A DNA stretch of 64,000 nt from Tomitella cavernea. GTDB lineage: Bacteria > Actinomycetota > Actinomycetes > Mycobacteriales > Mycobacteriaceae. This document shows positions 1 to 7,699 of this stretch, piece by piece. Each line of letters starts with the position of its first letter. Within the stretch, counting starts at the first letter, position 1. The position numbers and the translations under genes were made by a program. The stretch lies in contig NZ_JAENKO010000010.1 of the NCBI RefSeq assembly GCF_016599145.1, positions 28,757 to 92,756 of the forward strand. The letters run 5' to 3'. The notes under the pieces are model-generated. The model was given only the letters and a program-made list of their open reading frames with translations. It was not told the DNA's origin and did no database searches.

Positions 1-2
1 CA

Positions 3-515
3 GGTGCGTTGGTGCTGCTGTTGGGGTTCGTCTCCATTCAGCAGACCGGCGCCCTGTGGAGCGACTCCGAGGCGTTGCCGGGCGCCGTGATCACCACCGG
101 CACGCTGGACATCTCCGCCGGTGCCGAGGGGCAGGCGGCCTTCGACCTCTCCGATTTCGCCAAGCCGGACATGGCACCCGGGGACGCGGCGACGAAGCCG
201 CTGAAGATCTTCAACTCGGGCGACGTGGGCATGCAATACCGGCTGGCGGACGTCGCCTTGACCGGCCAGGGCGCAGTCGGGGTCCCGCCGCTCGATCTGA
301 CGATCGTGCAGGTCGGCTCGGATGCCGACTGCACGGCTGGGGCCCCTGCGGGCGAACAGCTCTACGCCGGCGGTATGGCCGATGCGACGACCCTGTTGCG
401 CACCCTTGCGCCGGGTGCGGACGAAGTGCTCTGCCTTACCGCCACCCTGGGGAGCGACCCGCAGACCGGACAGAGCGCCACCGCCGAGTTCACCTTCGAC
501 GCACAGCAGGTGTAG
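3..515 (+). CDS. SipW-type exported (camelysin/TasA-like) protein, 5' truncated
   Basis: The open frame is already running at base 3, so the gene starts upstream of the window. The first visible residues are a hydrophobic segment followed by QTGALWSDSEALPGAVITTG, the pattern seen where SipW-type peptidases cleave camelysin/TasA-like proteins (aromatic, then S-D-S, then a Thr/Gly-rich stretch). The rest is a beta-rich domain with the paired motifs APGD and NSGD, as in the second exported protein of this operon (1209-1796), so the two look like paralogues. Two late cysteines may form a disulfide. It ends 2 nt before the signal peptidase gene at 518, which implies a shared transcript. A structural or fibre-forming surface role is inferred from the family only. 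Confidence 0.75.
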   Translation, partial: GALVLLLGFVSIQQTGALWSDSEALPGAVITTGTLDISAGAEGQAAFDLSDFAKPDMAPGDAATKPLKIFNSGDVGMQYRLADVALTGQGAVGVPPLDLTIVQVGSDADCTAGAPAGEQLYAGGMADATTLLRTLAPGADEVLCLTATLGSDPQTGQSATAEFTFDAQQV

Positions 516-517
516 CC

Positions 518-1222
518 GTGTCCTCGACGACGACGCGCACCGGTGCGCGCCACGCCGCGCCGCGCGGTGCCGCCCGCAGGGCGGCGTCGTCCGCGGAGCC
601 GGCGCGATCGGACAAGACGACTCTGGGCTGGTGGATGCGTGCCATCGCATCCTGGCTGCTGCTGTTCGCTGCAGTGGCGGTATTGCTGGCGTTGGTCGTG
701 GTGCCACGGGTCACGGGATCGACGGCCTACACGGTCCTCACAGGCTCGATGCGGCCGGGACTGCCGCCGGGCACCCTCATCGTGTCGGAGCCGACGCCCC
801 CGGCGGACCTGAAGGCGGGTGACGTCATCACCTTCCAGCCGTACTCGGGAAACCCGGAAGTGGTCACCCACCGCATCGACGGCATCTTCTACGACGCCGA
901 GGGGCGGATGCGGATCTACACCAAGGGCGACGACAACAACGCGCGCGATTCTTGGGTGCTCCAGCCGGAACAGGTACGTGGTCGACTGCTGTATTCCGTG
1001 CCGCACCTGGGGCACCTGAACAACCTGCTCGGGCAGACCAGCCGCTCCACGCTCATCTACGTGATCGGCGGCGGGCTGTTGATCTACGCGGCCTGGACGG
1101 GCACGGCCGGCCTGCGTGACCGTGCACGACGCCGCAACAGCGACGGGGTTGCACATTTCGACCATGAACGCGCCGGACCGGCGCATACCGAGGATGAAGG
1201 ACGAAGTGATGCTGCTGAGTAG
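518..1222 (+). CDS. sipW: Signal peptidase I, SipW/archaeal-ER type (first copy)
   Basis: This 234-residue membrane protease has an N-terminal charged tail of about 40 residues, a transmembrane segment near residues 46-67 and a second one near 185-200. The nucleophile is Ser77 in TGSMRPG. The later VVTHRI motif supplies histidine where bacterial signal peptidases use lysine, which defines the SipW (S26B) type. KGDDN follows, as expected for the family. SipW peptidases remove signal peptides from TasA/camelysin-like proteins on the outer face of the membrane. The neighbours on both sides have such signals, so they are the likely substrates. The GTG start at 518 lies 2 nt after the upstream stop; longer upstream frames only run through the preceding gene. 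Confidence 0.85.
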   Translation: MSSTTTRTGARHAAPRGAARRAASSAEPARSDKTTLGWWMRAIASWLLLFAAVAVLLALVVVPRVTGSTAYTVLTGSMRPGLPPGTLIVSEPTPPADLKAGDVITFQPYSGNPEVVTHRIDGIFYDAEGRMRIYTKGDDNNARDSWVLQPEQVRGRLLYSVPHLGHLNNLLGQTSRSTLIYVIGGGLLIYAAWTGTAGLRDRARRRNSDGVAHFDHERAGPAHTEDEGRSDAAE

Positions 1223-1796
1223 GGTGATGCGCCGCCGGTCGCACGGCGCTGGCTGGACACGCACGCGGGCCGTGCTCTCGCTGGGCATGGTGCTGGGCCT
1301 CGGGGCCGTGGGCACCATGGCCTCCTGGACCGACAGCGCCAGCGCGACCACTGGATCGTTCACCGTCGCAACCTCTGACGTGCTCGAGATGAAGGTCGAC
1401 GGTCAGCACCCGGCGTACGACTTCGCGGCGCTGACCGCGTCGGGCCTGATGCCGGGGGATACGACGGCCGCCGCCCTGCAGGTGCAGAACACGGGCGATC
1501 TGGACTTCCGATTCACCGCGGAGGCGTCTGCGACGGGAGACGCCGGCATCGCGGGATTCCTGGCGGTGACCGCCTACGACGGCGCTGTCTCCGGCGACAC
1601 GTGCACCGGGACGCCGATCGGGACGGCGACCGGTCTGTCCGGTTCTGCGCAGCCGCTGATCACGACGGCGCAAGCGGTGGCCTTCGGCGCGATGCAGACC
1701 GTGTGCCTGCAGGTGACGCTGGCCGACGCCGTCACCAAGGCTGTCTCGGGGCAATCCGCCCGGGTGGTCGTCGAGTTCGGCGCGATCGAGGACTGA
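1209..1796 (+). CDS. SipW-type exported (camelysin/TasA-like) protein
   Basis: The protein has about 195 residues. The start ATG at 1209 is chosen because AAGGA at 1197-1201 sits 7 nt upstream; ATG 1194 and GTG 1206 are in-frame alternatives. An Arg-rich n-region is followed by a hydrophobic core and then MASWTDSASATTGSFT, the SipW-dependent signal pattern. The mature part contains MPGD and NTGD motifs and a pair of cysteines spaced as in the truncated protein at 3-515, consistent with a beta-sandwich paralogue. It overlaps the end of the first signal peptidase and its own stop overlaps the start of the second one (TGATG), so translation is probably coupled. A surface-fibre function is inferred only from family and context. 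Confidence 0.78.
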   Translation: MLLSRVMRRRSHGAGWTRTRAVLSLGMVLGLGAVGTMASWTDSASATTGSFTVATSDVLEMKVDGQHPAYDFAALTASGLMPGDTTAAALQVQNTGDLDFRFTAEASATGDAGIAGFLAVTAYDGAVSGDTCTGTPIGTATGLSGSAQPLITTAQAVAFGAMQTVCLQVTLADAVTKAVSGQSARVVVEFGAIED

Positions 1797-2362
1797 TGCC
1801 GGGGACAGGCGGCGGAGGCCGGCGGGCGCGCGAGGTCGCGCTGAATCTCGGTGCGGCACTCGGCGTGCTGTGCATCGCGGCGACGGTCGCGTCGGTGGTG
1901 CTCGGTGTGACCCCGCTGGTGTTCCGATCGGGCTCGATGTCGCCCGCCATCGACACCGGGTCGCTGGCGTTGGCCCGGCAGATTCCGGCGGGCGACGTGC
2001 GTGAGGGCGACATCATCACCGTCGACGGCCCGGGCGGCACGCCGGTGACGCACCGCGTGGTGTCCGTGGACATGCGCGGGGACGGCAGCGCGCGGGTGCG
2101 ACTGAAGGGTGACGCAAACACGGTGCTGGATCCGATGCCGTACGCGATCACCGAGACCAAGCGCGTGATCACCCACGTGCCCTACCTGGGCTACGCCGTG
2201 TCGTGGGCGTCAAGCACCGCGATGGTCTTCGCCGCCGGCGTGTTGGCGGGGGTGCTGCTGGCGGTGGCGTTCCGACCCGGGCGGGGGACCACGAGTAATG
2301 AATCGACGGCCGAAGATACGACCGAGGACACTTCGCGGACAGAGGAGCCCAGCAATGTTTGA
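1796..2362 (+). CDS. sipW: Signal peptidase I, SipW type (second copy)
   Basis: This 188-residue protein has a transmembrane segment near residues 15-37, the nucleophile Ser47 in RSGSMSPA, the histidine motif VTHRVV, KGDAN and a second membrane segment near residues 135-160. The tail is rich in Thr and Glu. Presence of His instead of Lys makes it an S26B (SipW-like) enzyme. It shares the active-site blocks of the peptidase at 518-1222 but is shorter and diverges outside them, so it is a separate paralogue rather than a recent duplicate. The ATG overlaps the stop of the preceding exported protein, and its 3' end overlaps the next gene by 8 bp. Two peptidases in one operon may each serve one substrate. 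Confidence 0.85.
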   Translation: MPGTGGGGRRAREVALNLGAALGVLCIAATVASVVLGVTPLVFRSGSMSPAIDTGSLALARQIPAGDVREGDIITVDGPGGTPVTHRVVSVDMRGDGSARVRLKGDANTVLDPMPYAITETKRVITHVPYLGYAVSWASSTAMVFAAGVLAGVLLAVAFRPGRGTTSNESTAEDTTEDTSRTEEPSNV

Positions 2363-3350
2363 CAAGCTCAGGCGGGTGCGGCTGCGCCCGCTGCTGGCGG
2401 GCGGCGCAGCAGTGCTCACCGCGTTTGGCGTGGCCCAGGCGGTCGACACCAGTGCTGCTGCCACGGACGCCGTGACGGCGACCTCCGGGAACATCACGGC
2501 GGCAGGGGATCTGCTGCCAGCAGTGGCGCCGGCTGATTACGGCTGCTGGAATGACAGCTACGGCTTGGAACAGGGCGGCGCCGTGATCTGGTTCAGGCCC
2601 GTCGAGCCGTACAACTCCAACTTCACTTACCGACTGACCGTCACGCAGTTGAACGGCACGGTCGTGGAGACACGGGATCTCACTCCCGGACCGGGCGATA
2701 CGCTGGATATCTGGGTGGACAAGAACATGGTCGGTGGTCATACCGGCTGGGACTACATCGTCCGGCTGTACACAGTGAATCCGGCTGGTGAGCTCTCCAC
2801 GGAGTACCGCGGAACCAAGGTGCATCAGAAGTACGACAACTACACCTACTGCGATGGCGACGCATCGGGCGCGAATCTGCAATATGCCGCGCTCGCGCGC
2901 GCGCCGCAGAAATCGACCGCGACCTCGGCGCCGACCTCGACTGCGCCCGTTACGACTGCGCCCGTCACGACTGCGCCGACCTCGTCTGCGCCCGTCACGA
3001 CTGCGCCGACCACTGCGGCGGAGCCCACTGCGACGAGGACCGGGACACCCTCCGCGACTGCACCCGAATCGACCACGAGGTCGCAGCCCACGACTACGAC
3101 GGCGGCCACCCGAGTGATCAGTGGACCGTTCGCTCTCGGCGGGGACTCCGGCCTCGCGGCGCAGATCGTCAGTGATGGGGGGACCCGGCGGGTCGTGGTC
3201 CTCGACAGCGGCGCCGAGGTGTGCAGAACGGTGCCCGCGATACGTGCCTCCGAGAGGATCCTGGACACAGGGAACGGGACGTTGCTGATCTCCGGGGCGG
3301 GAGCCGTACGCCAGGTGGACACCGCCACCTGTGCGATCTCGTCGCATTGA
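2355..3350 (+). CDS. Secreted Thr/Pro-rich protein, last gene of the SipW operon
   Basis: The protein has 331 residues. The ATG at 2355 follows AGAGGAG (2341-2347) with 7 nt spacing; an ATG at 2298 is possible but would extend into the preceding gene without a good site. A signal-like segment (RPLLAGGAAVLTAFGVAQA) precedes a mature N-domain of about 140 residues with paired cysteines (GCWNDSYG and NYTYCDGD). Residues 190-255 are a low-complexity wall-spanning-type linker of TAPVTTAPTSSAP repeats. The last 75 residues form a small domain with two cysteines. No family was recognised. The overlap with the second signal peptidase suggests co-export with the camelysin-like proteins, for example as an anchor or adhesin; this is inference. 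Confidence 0.7.
   Translation: MFDKLRRVRLRPLLAGGAAVLTAFGVAQAVDTSAAATDAVTATSGNITAAGDLLPAVAPADYGCWNDSYGLEQGGAVIWFRPVEPYNSNFTYRLTVTQLNGTVVETRDLTPGPGDTLDIWVDKNMVGGHTGWDYIVRLYTVNPAGELSTEYRGTKVHQKYDNYTYCDGDASGANLQYAALARAPQKSTATSAPTSTAPVTTAPVTTAPTSSAPVTTAPTTAAEPTATRTGTPSATAPESTTRSQPTTTTAATRVISGPFALGGDSGLAAQIVSDGGTRRVVVLDSGAEVCRTVPAIRASERILDTGNGTLLISGAGAVRQVDTATCAISSH
2926..3018 (+). repeat. Degenerate 9-15 bp repeats encoding a Thr/Ala/Pro linker
   Basis: Units of the type GACTGCGCCCGTCACG recur in frame inside the secreted protein at 2355-3350 and encode alternating TAPVTTAP and TAPTSSAP blocks. The repeat is coding low complexity, not a mobile or regulatory element, and is a candidate site for length variation between strains. 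Confidence 0.7.
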
Positions 3351-3361
3351 CCGTGCCGACG

Positions 3362-3400
3362 CGGTGGACATCGGTCCGGGAGTCCGTCCGATGTCCACCG
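3362..3400 (+). terminator. Hairpin terminator of the SipW operon
   Basis: CGGTGGACATCGG at 3362-3374 is perfectly complementary to CCGATGTCCACCG at 3388-3400, giving a 13-bp stem with a 13-nt loop 11 nt after the last stop codon of the operon. There is no clear T-run, as is common for hairpins in this lineage. Confidence 0.65.
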
Positions 3401-3467
3401 TTGTCGCGGGGGGCTGTCGGCATGGCCGACCGCTGAACAGTCCCCACGGCCTTTGCGTCGCGCATTC

Positions 3468-3486
3468 TGTGTGTAGCCTTACCTCA
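3468..3486 (+). promoter_or_regulatory. Iron-box-like site overlapping a leaderless -10 at the ABC ATPase start
   Basis: The reverse complement of 3474-3486 reads TGAGGTAAGGCTA, an 11/13 match to the left part of the IdeR/DtxR consensus TTAGGTTAGGCTA; the full 19 bp matches at 12 positions. TAGCCT at 3474-3479 could also be a -10 hexamer, 6 nt before the ATG at 3486, which would give a leaderless mRNA blocked by bound regulator. The gene downstream is a ferric-type ABC ATPase, which supports iron control. The second half of the palindrome is weak. Confidence 0.45.
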
Positions 3487-4627
3487 TGTTCCGTGTTCGT
3501 GGTGTGACCCGCGTCTTCCCGTCGCGGCCGGCGCCGGTGCACGCACTCCGCGGGGGCGATCTGGATGTGCGCAGGGGCGAGCTCACGGCGGTGTTCGGCG
3601 CGTCGGGTTGCGGCAAGACCACCCTGCTGCGTGCGCTCGCGGGTTTCGACCGTCCCGACGCGGGCACCATCCACTTGGGCGACACGCTCGTCGTCGGCCC
3701 GGGCGCCTTCGTGCGACCCGAAAACCGGAATGTGGGGATCGTGGCGCAGGAGGGGGCGCTGTTCCCGCACCTCAGCGTCGCCCAGAACGTCGCTTAGGGC
3801 CTGCCCGACGGTTTTCTGTCGGCTTTCAACCTTGTCGCACGCCGCCGCCGGCGGGCGCGCGTCGACGAGATACTTGAGCTCGTCGGTCTTCCCGGCTACG
3901 GCGACCGCCGGCCGGACGAGCTCCCCGGCGGCCAACAGCGGCGCGTCGCATTGGCGCGTGCGCTGGCCCCCGCTCCCTCGGTGATCCTGCTGGAAGAGCC
4001 GTTCTCCGCGCTCGATGCGGCGCTGCGCGTGGAGCTGTGCGAGGAGGTCCGTCACCTGCTGCGCGATGTGCAGGCCACCGCCGTGCTCGTCACGCACGAC
4101 CAGCCCGAGGCGCTCTCCCTCGCCGACCACGTCGCATTGATGCGCGACGGGCGGGTGGTGCAATCCGGGACCCCGCGGACGTGTACGCGCGCCCGGTCGA
4201 TCCCGCCGCGGCGGCGTTCCTCGGCGAATCGGTCGAAATCCCGTGCCGCGTGCACGGCGGGGACGGTGACCTGGTGGAGGTTGATTGCCCGCTCGGACGC
4301 CTGCGAGTGCTGTCCTCGGCGCTGTTCGACGGTCTCGGCACCGGGGCCACCGATGACCGGACGCTGGTGCTGCGCCCCGAGCAGTTGGCCATCGTCGACG
4401 ACGGCACGCCCGCCACGGTGTGCGCGACGAGCTTCTTCGGACACGACGGCCTGGTACGGCTCCGCGTGGTCGACGGGACCCCGCTGCTGGTGCGACTCGA
4501 AGGCAGGGACATACCTCCGGTGGGATCCGCCGTCCACGTGCTCGCGATCACCGGCGCGGCAGAGGCCGGTGGCCGCGTGCGCGCCGCGCCCCCGCTGTTC
4601 GCGGAGCGGACCCGCTCGTCGGCGTAA
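3486..4627 (+). pseudogene. Ferric-iron ABC transporter ATPase (FbpC-like), broken by a stop and a frameshift
   Basis: Read through its lesions, this is a full-length nucleotide-binding subunit of about 380 residues with Walker A FGASGCGKTT, a signature ELPGGQQ, Walker [12 protein letters not shown], the switch THDQPEA and a C-terminal TOBE-like domain. Two lesions break it. A TAG at 3795-3797 stands where the family has an aromatic residue (NVA-Y/F-GLP), after which the same frame continues correctly. Near 4168-4182 the frame shifts: QSG in one frame must join [12 protein letters not shown] in another, a net one-base change. The family drives iron(III) uptake with a binding protein and a two-domain permease. 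A permease fragment lies at 5288-5828 and no binding protein is visible. Sequencing error could explain one lesion, but not easily both plus the broken permease. Confidence 0.8.
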
Positions 4628-4742
4628 TCATTGCGAGTCATGGTGTAGTCGCCTGCGGATATGGTGAGCGCAGAAGAGCGAAGCGGGCACCTTACAGCGC
4701 GCTCGCGTGGCGGCAGCGATAGCCTGCCCGGTGAAAGGACCG

Positions 4743-5189
4743 ATGACGTTGACCAAGCGGTGCGCCATGGCTTTTGCGGCCGGAATAGCAGGGATCGCGT
4801 TGTTCGCGACGGGCTGCAGTAGTGCCCAGACGTCCGACTCGGTCAGCACCGCGTCGCCGCTGCCGTCAGATGCGTACGCCCCGCTCACCGACTATCCCGA
4901 TCAAGTGATCGTCTACCGCCCGGGGATGCTGGACACGAGCCTCACGGTCGATGACGTGCCCCAGTGGCCTGGGCCCGACCCATCCGAGTTCCTCGAAAAC
5001 CCTCGTGCCGGCGACATCACCTCCGGTGAGAGCGGGTGGCTTTCCGGGCAAGAGGCGCACACCGTGTACGACGCGGCACTTGAGCACGACGCGCTGCTTC
5101 AAGAAGGACAAGAACCTGACGAGCTCACCGGAGCCTTATGGGCTGCCGAAGGCGACGTGCAGTGGCTTGTCGTCGAGCCCCAAGGCTGA
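4743..5189 (+). CDS. Small putative lipoprotein of unknown function
   Basis: The protein has 148 residues. A lysine/arginine n-region and hydrophobic core are followed by the lipobox FATGC, so Cys is about residue 23 and the mature protein should be a lipid-anchored, acidic protein (rich in Asp, Glu and Pro). No domain was recognised. The ATG at 4743 follows AAAGGA with short spacing; the in-frame GTG at 4731 is an alternative. It sits between the broken ABC ATPase and the permease remnant and has an intact frame, so it is either a later insertion or an unrelated gene that survived the decay. It does not look like a periplasmic binding protein because it is far too short. Confidence 0.55.
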   Translation: MTLTKRCAMAFAAGIAGIALFATGCSSAQTSDSVSTASPLPSDAYAPLTDYPDQVIVYRPGMLDTSLTVDDVPQWPGPDPSEFLENPRAGDITSGESGWLSGQEAHTVYDAALEHDALLQEGQEPDELTGALWAAEGDVQWLVVEPQG

Positions 5190-5287
5190 TCCCGCCAAGA
5201 AATCACGAGCGATCCGCACCCACCACGTAAACTTCATCGCGAAGAGGCGGTCCGGCGCCAGCGTTTACACCGCCTTCTGGACGCGAC

Positions 5288-5828
5288 CGAGTTCTCGGCG
5301 CGGTGCACATGCTCGGCTACTCCACGCTCACCACCGCGATCGTCCAGAGGGCGACGGTGCTGGGCATGCCCGAGTCCGCGCGTGCCCTCGTCGTCGTCCT
5401 CGCCGGTGGCCATCGTGCTGCTGTTCGTCGACCGGCTGCTGCGCGGCCGGGCGCGTCCGTTGCGCACCGGGCGGGGCACGCCGCGTCCGCCGATGCGTTG
5501 GCGGCTCGGGCGGTCCACCTCGCTGTGGCTGCTGCTGCTGCTGTGCTTCATGGTCGCGGCCGCCGCGCTGGCGATTCCGCTGTGGGGCACGGTGTCCGGG
5601 CTGCTGCGGCATCTGGGCGGGGACGCTGGGGCGTTGGATGCGGGCAAGGAGTTGACGACGACACTGCTGCTGCAGCCGACCGGCGAGAAATCGCTGGCCA
5701 CCGCGCTGCGGTCGACGACCAACGGGGAGGTGCTCGACTTCACCGCCGCCGCGCCGTGCGGCTTCGTGTTGCTGGTGATCGGGGCGGTGCCCGCGATTCT
5801 TCTGGCGCGCGCGCCGTTGCGGCGGTGA
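5288..5828 (+). pseudogene. Remnant of a ferric-iron ABC permease (FbpB-like)
   Basis: A frame beginning about 5288 reads VLGAVHMLGYSTLTTAIVQR, typical of the end of the first membrane domain of iron(III) permeases. Between about 5390 and 5410 the frame shifts to one reading VAIVLLFVDRLLRGRARP, the next part of the same family. The second frame continues through a hydrophobic segment (PLWGTVSGLLRHL, start of the second domain) and then jumps to KELTTTLLLQPTG and a final hydrophobic stretch, which is the family's C-terminal end. So the N-terminal part is missing, there is one frameshift, and most of the second domain appears deleted. It cannot encode a working transporter. It pairs with the broken ATPase at 3486-4627. 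Confidence 0.68.
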
Positions 5829-5862
5829 GAGAACAGTCGGCTGCGGAACCCTCCACACCAAG

Positions 5863-5881
5863 TAAACCTAGCCTTGCCTAA
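5863..5881 (-). promoter_or_regulatory. Iron-box-like (IdeR/DtxR) site upstream of the methyltransferase
   Basis: The reverse complement reads TTAGGCAAGGCTAGGTTTA. Its first 13 bases match TTAGGTTAGGCTA at 11 positions and the whole site matches the 19-bp consensus at 12. It lies 67 bp before the start at 5949 and shares the core TAGCCTTRCCT with the site at 3468-3486. This suggests the downstream methyltransferase was part of the same iron regulon as the decayed importer. Prediction only. Confidence 0.45.
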
Positions 5882-5948
5882 TTGGTGGACTGTCCTTCAG
5901 AATAGGACGCATATCAATGTGCTTTATTCGCCGACCAGGAGGCCCGTC

Positions 5949-6737
5949 ATGACCGTGAGCATCCCGCTCCCGCAGCGTCCCATCGAAGACCTTCCAGGGC
6001 ATTGGTTGCTGGCGCGGCTGGGCAAGCGGGTCCTGCGCCCCGGGGGACGGGAGATGACGGACGCGCTCCTCACGGCGGCGAGGGTCCCGGGAGCGGACGT
6101 CGTGGAGCTGGCGCCCGGGCTGGGCAGGACGGCGGCGCTGATCCTCGAGGCCGGCCCCCGCAGCTACACCGGAGTCGACGAGGACCCGGACGCCGTGCTG
6201 TCCACGCGGGCGAACATCAGCGGCCGCGGCACCGTGCGCGAGGCGCCGGCGGCGGAGACCGGGCTCGAGGACGCCAGCGCGGACCTGGTGGTGGGCGAGG
6301 CGATGCTGACGATGCAGAGTCCGCGTGGCAAGGACGCGATCGTCGCGGAGGCGGCCCGGGTCCTCCGCACGGGCGGCCGCTATGCGGTGCACGAGCTGGC
6401 CATCGAGCCCGACACCCTCGACGACGAGCAGAAGACCGAGATCCGCAAGGCCCTGGCCCGTTCCATCAAGGTCAACGCCCGCCCGCTGACGACGCACGAG
6501 TGGACCGCGCTGTTCGAGAAGCACGGATTCCGCGTAGAAACGGTCCGGCATACGGACATGGCGCTGTTGGAGGCCAAACGCAACCTCGACGACGAGGGTG
6601 TGCGCGGCGTCCTGACGATCGTCATCAACCTGCTGCGCAACCCGGGCGCGCGCAAGCGTGTCCTGGAGATGCGGTCGGTGTTCCGGCGTTACCGCGACAA
6701 CATGTCGGCGATCGCGCTCGTCGCCGTCAAGCAGTGA
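5949..6737 (+). CDS. Class I SAM-dependent methyltransferase
   Basis: The protein has 262 residues. Motif I appears as VVELAPGLGRT near residues 50-60, followed by YTGVDEDPDAV (acidic loop binding the ribose of SAM) and by a DLVVGEAMLTM motif, all in the expected Rossmann order. The C-terminal part (LRNPGARKRVLEMRSVFRRYRDNMSAIALVAVK) is helical and basic. The ATG at 5949 is chosen because CAGGAGG at 5935-5941 sits 7 nt upstream. Substrate is not evident. An iron-box-like site lies 67 bp upstream, so expression may rise under iron limitation. The stop overlaps the GTG of the next gene (GTGA), so the two are co-translated. Confidence 0.8.
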   Translation: MTVSIPLPQRPIEDLPGHWLLARLGKRVLRPGGREMTDALLTAARVPGADVVELAPGLGRTAALILEAGPRSYTGVDEDPDAVLSTRANISGRGTVREAPAAETGLEDASADLVVGEAMLTMQSPRGKDAIVAEAARVLRTGGRYAVHELAIEPDTLDDEQKTEIRKALARSIKVNARPLTTHEWTALFEKHGFRVETVRHTDMALLEAKRNLDDEGVRGVLTIVINLLRNPGARKRVLEMRSVFRRYRDNMSAIALVAVKQ

Positions 6738-7621
6738 GCGGCCGTGCCGGTGACGGCGACGGATTCGGTGACGAAGGGTATTTCATCGCCGCCGACGGCG
6801 CGCCGGGGAAGCCGCACGCGCTGCACTGGCCGACGATCCTGGCGTCCGCGGGGGTGGCGGCCGTCGTCGCATCGCTGATCCTCAGCGTCGGGATCGTCGG
6901 AATGCGCCGTGATGAGTCCGCTGCCGTTGCGCAGCCCGCCGTAGTGCGCGTGGTCGCGGACCCGGGCGCCGGCGCGGCCGGGCCGGCCGTGGATCCGACG
7001 GAGTCCGCCCTGCCGTCGGCTCCGGTGGCGCCGCCGACCCAGGCCGTTCCGCCGGCTCCCGCCGCTGCCTCTACGGGAACGGACACCGCCGGCGGGGACG
7101 GCGCCCCGCCCTCCCCGCCGGCCGAACCGGCACACGCCACGCCGGACGCGGAACCGCGAATGCAAGCTGCCCAGCCGCAGAGCCGGGCGGCCGAACCACA
7201 GGAGCAGACCGAGGCGACCGCGTGGGCGCCGCCGTCCCCGCTGCCGCCGGACTTCACGGTGCCCGCCGCCGAGCCGACGCTCGCCGACCTCAACAACCTC
7301 GTCTACTTCATCACGGCGACCGCCGCATCCGACGAGGCCAAGGCCCGCAACATCGAGGCGGGCATGGGAGGCGTGATCGTGCCGAACACCGTCTACAACC
7401 TCGGTCTCTTCCGGGCCCCGCGCGGCTGGAGCCGGGTCACCGGACCGATGCAGCGCCAGGGCGACCGGATCACCGTGCAGCTGCACAGCTTCTCGGCGGG
7501 GATGCCGGGCGTGGACATGCCGATCGAGTTCGTCTGGCAGGAAGGCGTCTGGAAACTGGCGTCGTCGTCGCTGTGCGCGGGGGTGCGGACGGTGGGCCTG
7601 CCGATCTACTGCAATGGCTGA
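6734..7621 (+). CDS. Membrane-anchored protein with MTB12-like C-terminal domain
   Basis: The protein has 295 residues: a short cytoplasmic N-terminus, one membrane span near residues 34-55 (ASAGVAAVVASLILSVGIVGM), a Pro/Ala/Glu-rich spacer of about 120 residues, and a folded extracytoplasmic domain of about 110 residues ending in two cysteines (SLCAGV and IYCNG). The last domain, with DLNNLVYFI, SRVTGP, GDRITVQL and FVWQEGVWKLASSSLC, resembles the low-molecular-weight antigen MTB12 family of mycolic-acid bacteria. Its function is unknown. The GTG start overlaps the methyltransferase stop, which links the two genes. Family assignment rests on recalled motif order and is moderate. Confidence 0.6.
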   Translation: MSGRAGDGDGFGDEGYFIAADGAPGKPHALHWPTILASAGVAAVVASLILSVGIVGMRRDESAAVAQPAVVRVVADPGAGAAGPAVDPTESALPSAPVAPPTQAVPPAPAAASTGTDTAGGDGAPPSPPAEPAHATPDAEPRMQAAQPQSRAAEPQEQTEATAWAPPSPLPPDFTVPAAEPTLADLNNLVYFITATAASDEAKARNIEAGMGGVIVPNTVYNLGLFRAPRGWSRVTGPMQRQGDRITVQLHSFSAGMPGVDMPIEFVWQEGVWKLASSSLCAGVRTVGLPIYCNG

Positions 7622-7699
7622 GCTGACCGGCGTATGCACCGGGAAGCCGCGATCGCACGCCGGAAACTCCCGGACCGACCCCATGATCAGGACCACGCC

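Noticed and set aside
2169..4163. A 664-codon open frame on the minus strand across the SipW operon end and the ABC ATPase
   Set aside because: It is Arg/Pro-rich noise opposite real coding sequence with clear motifs on the plus strand; long antisense frames are expected in GC-rich DNA.
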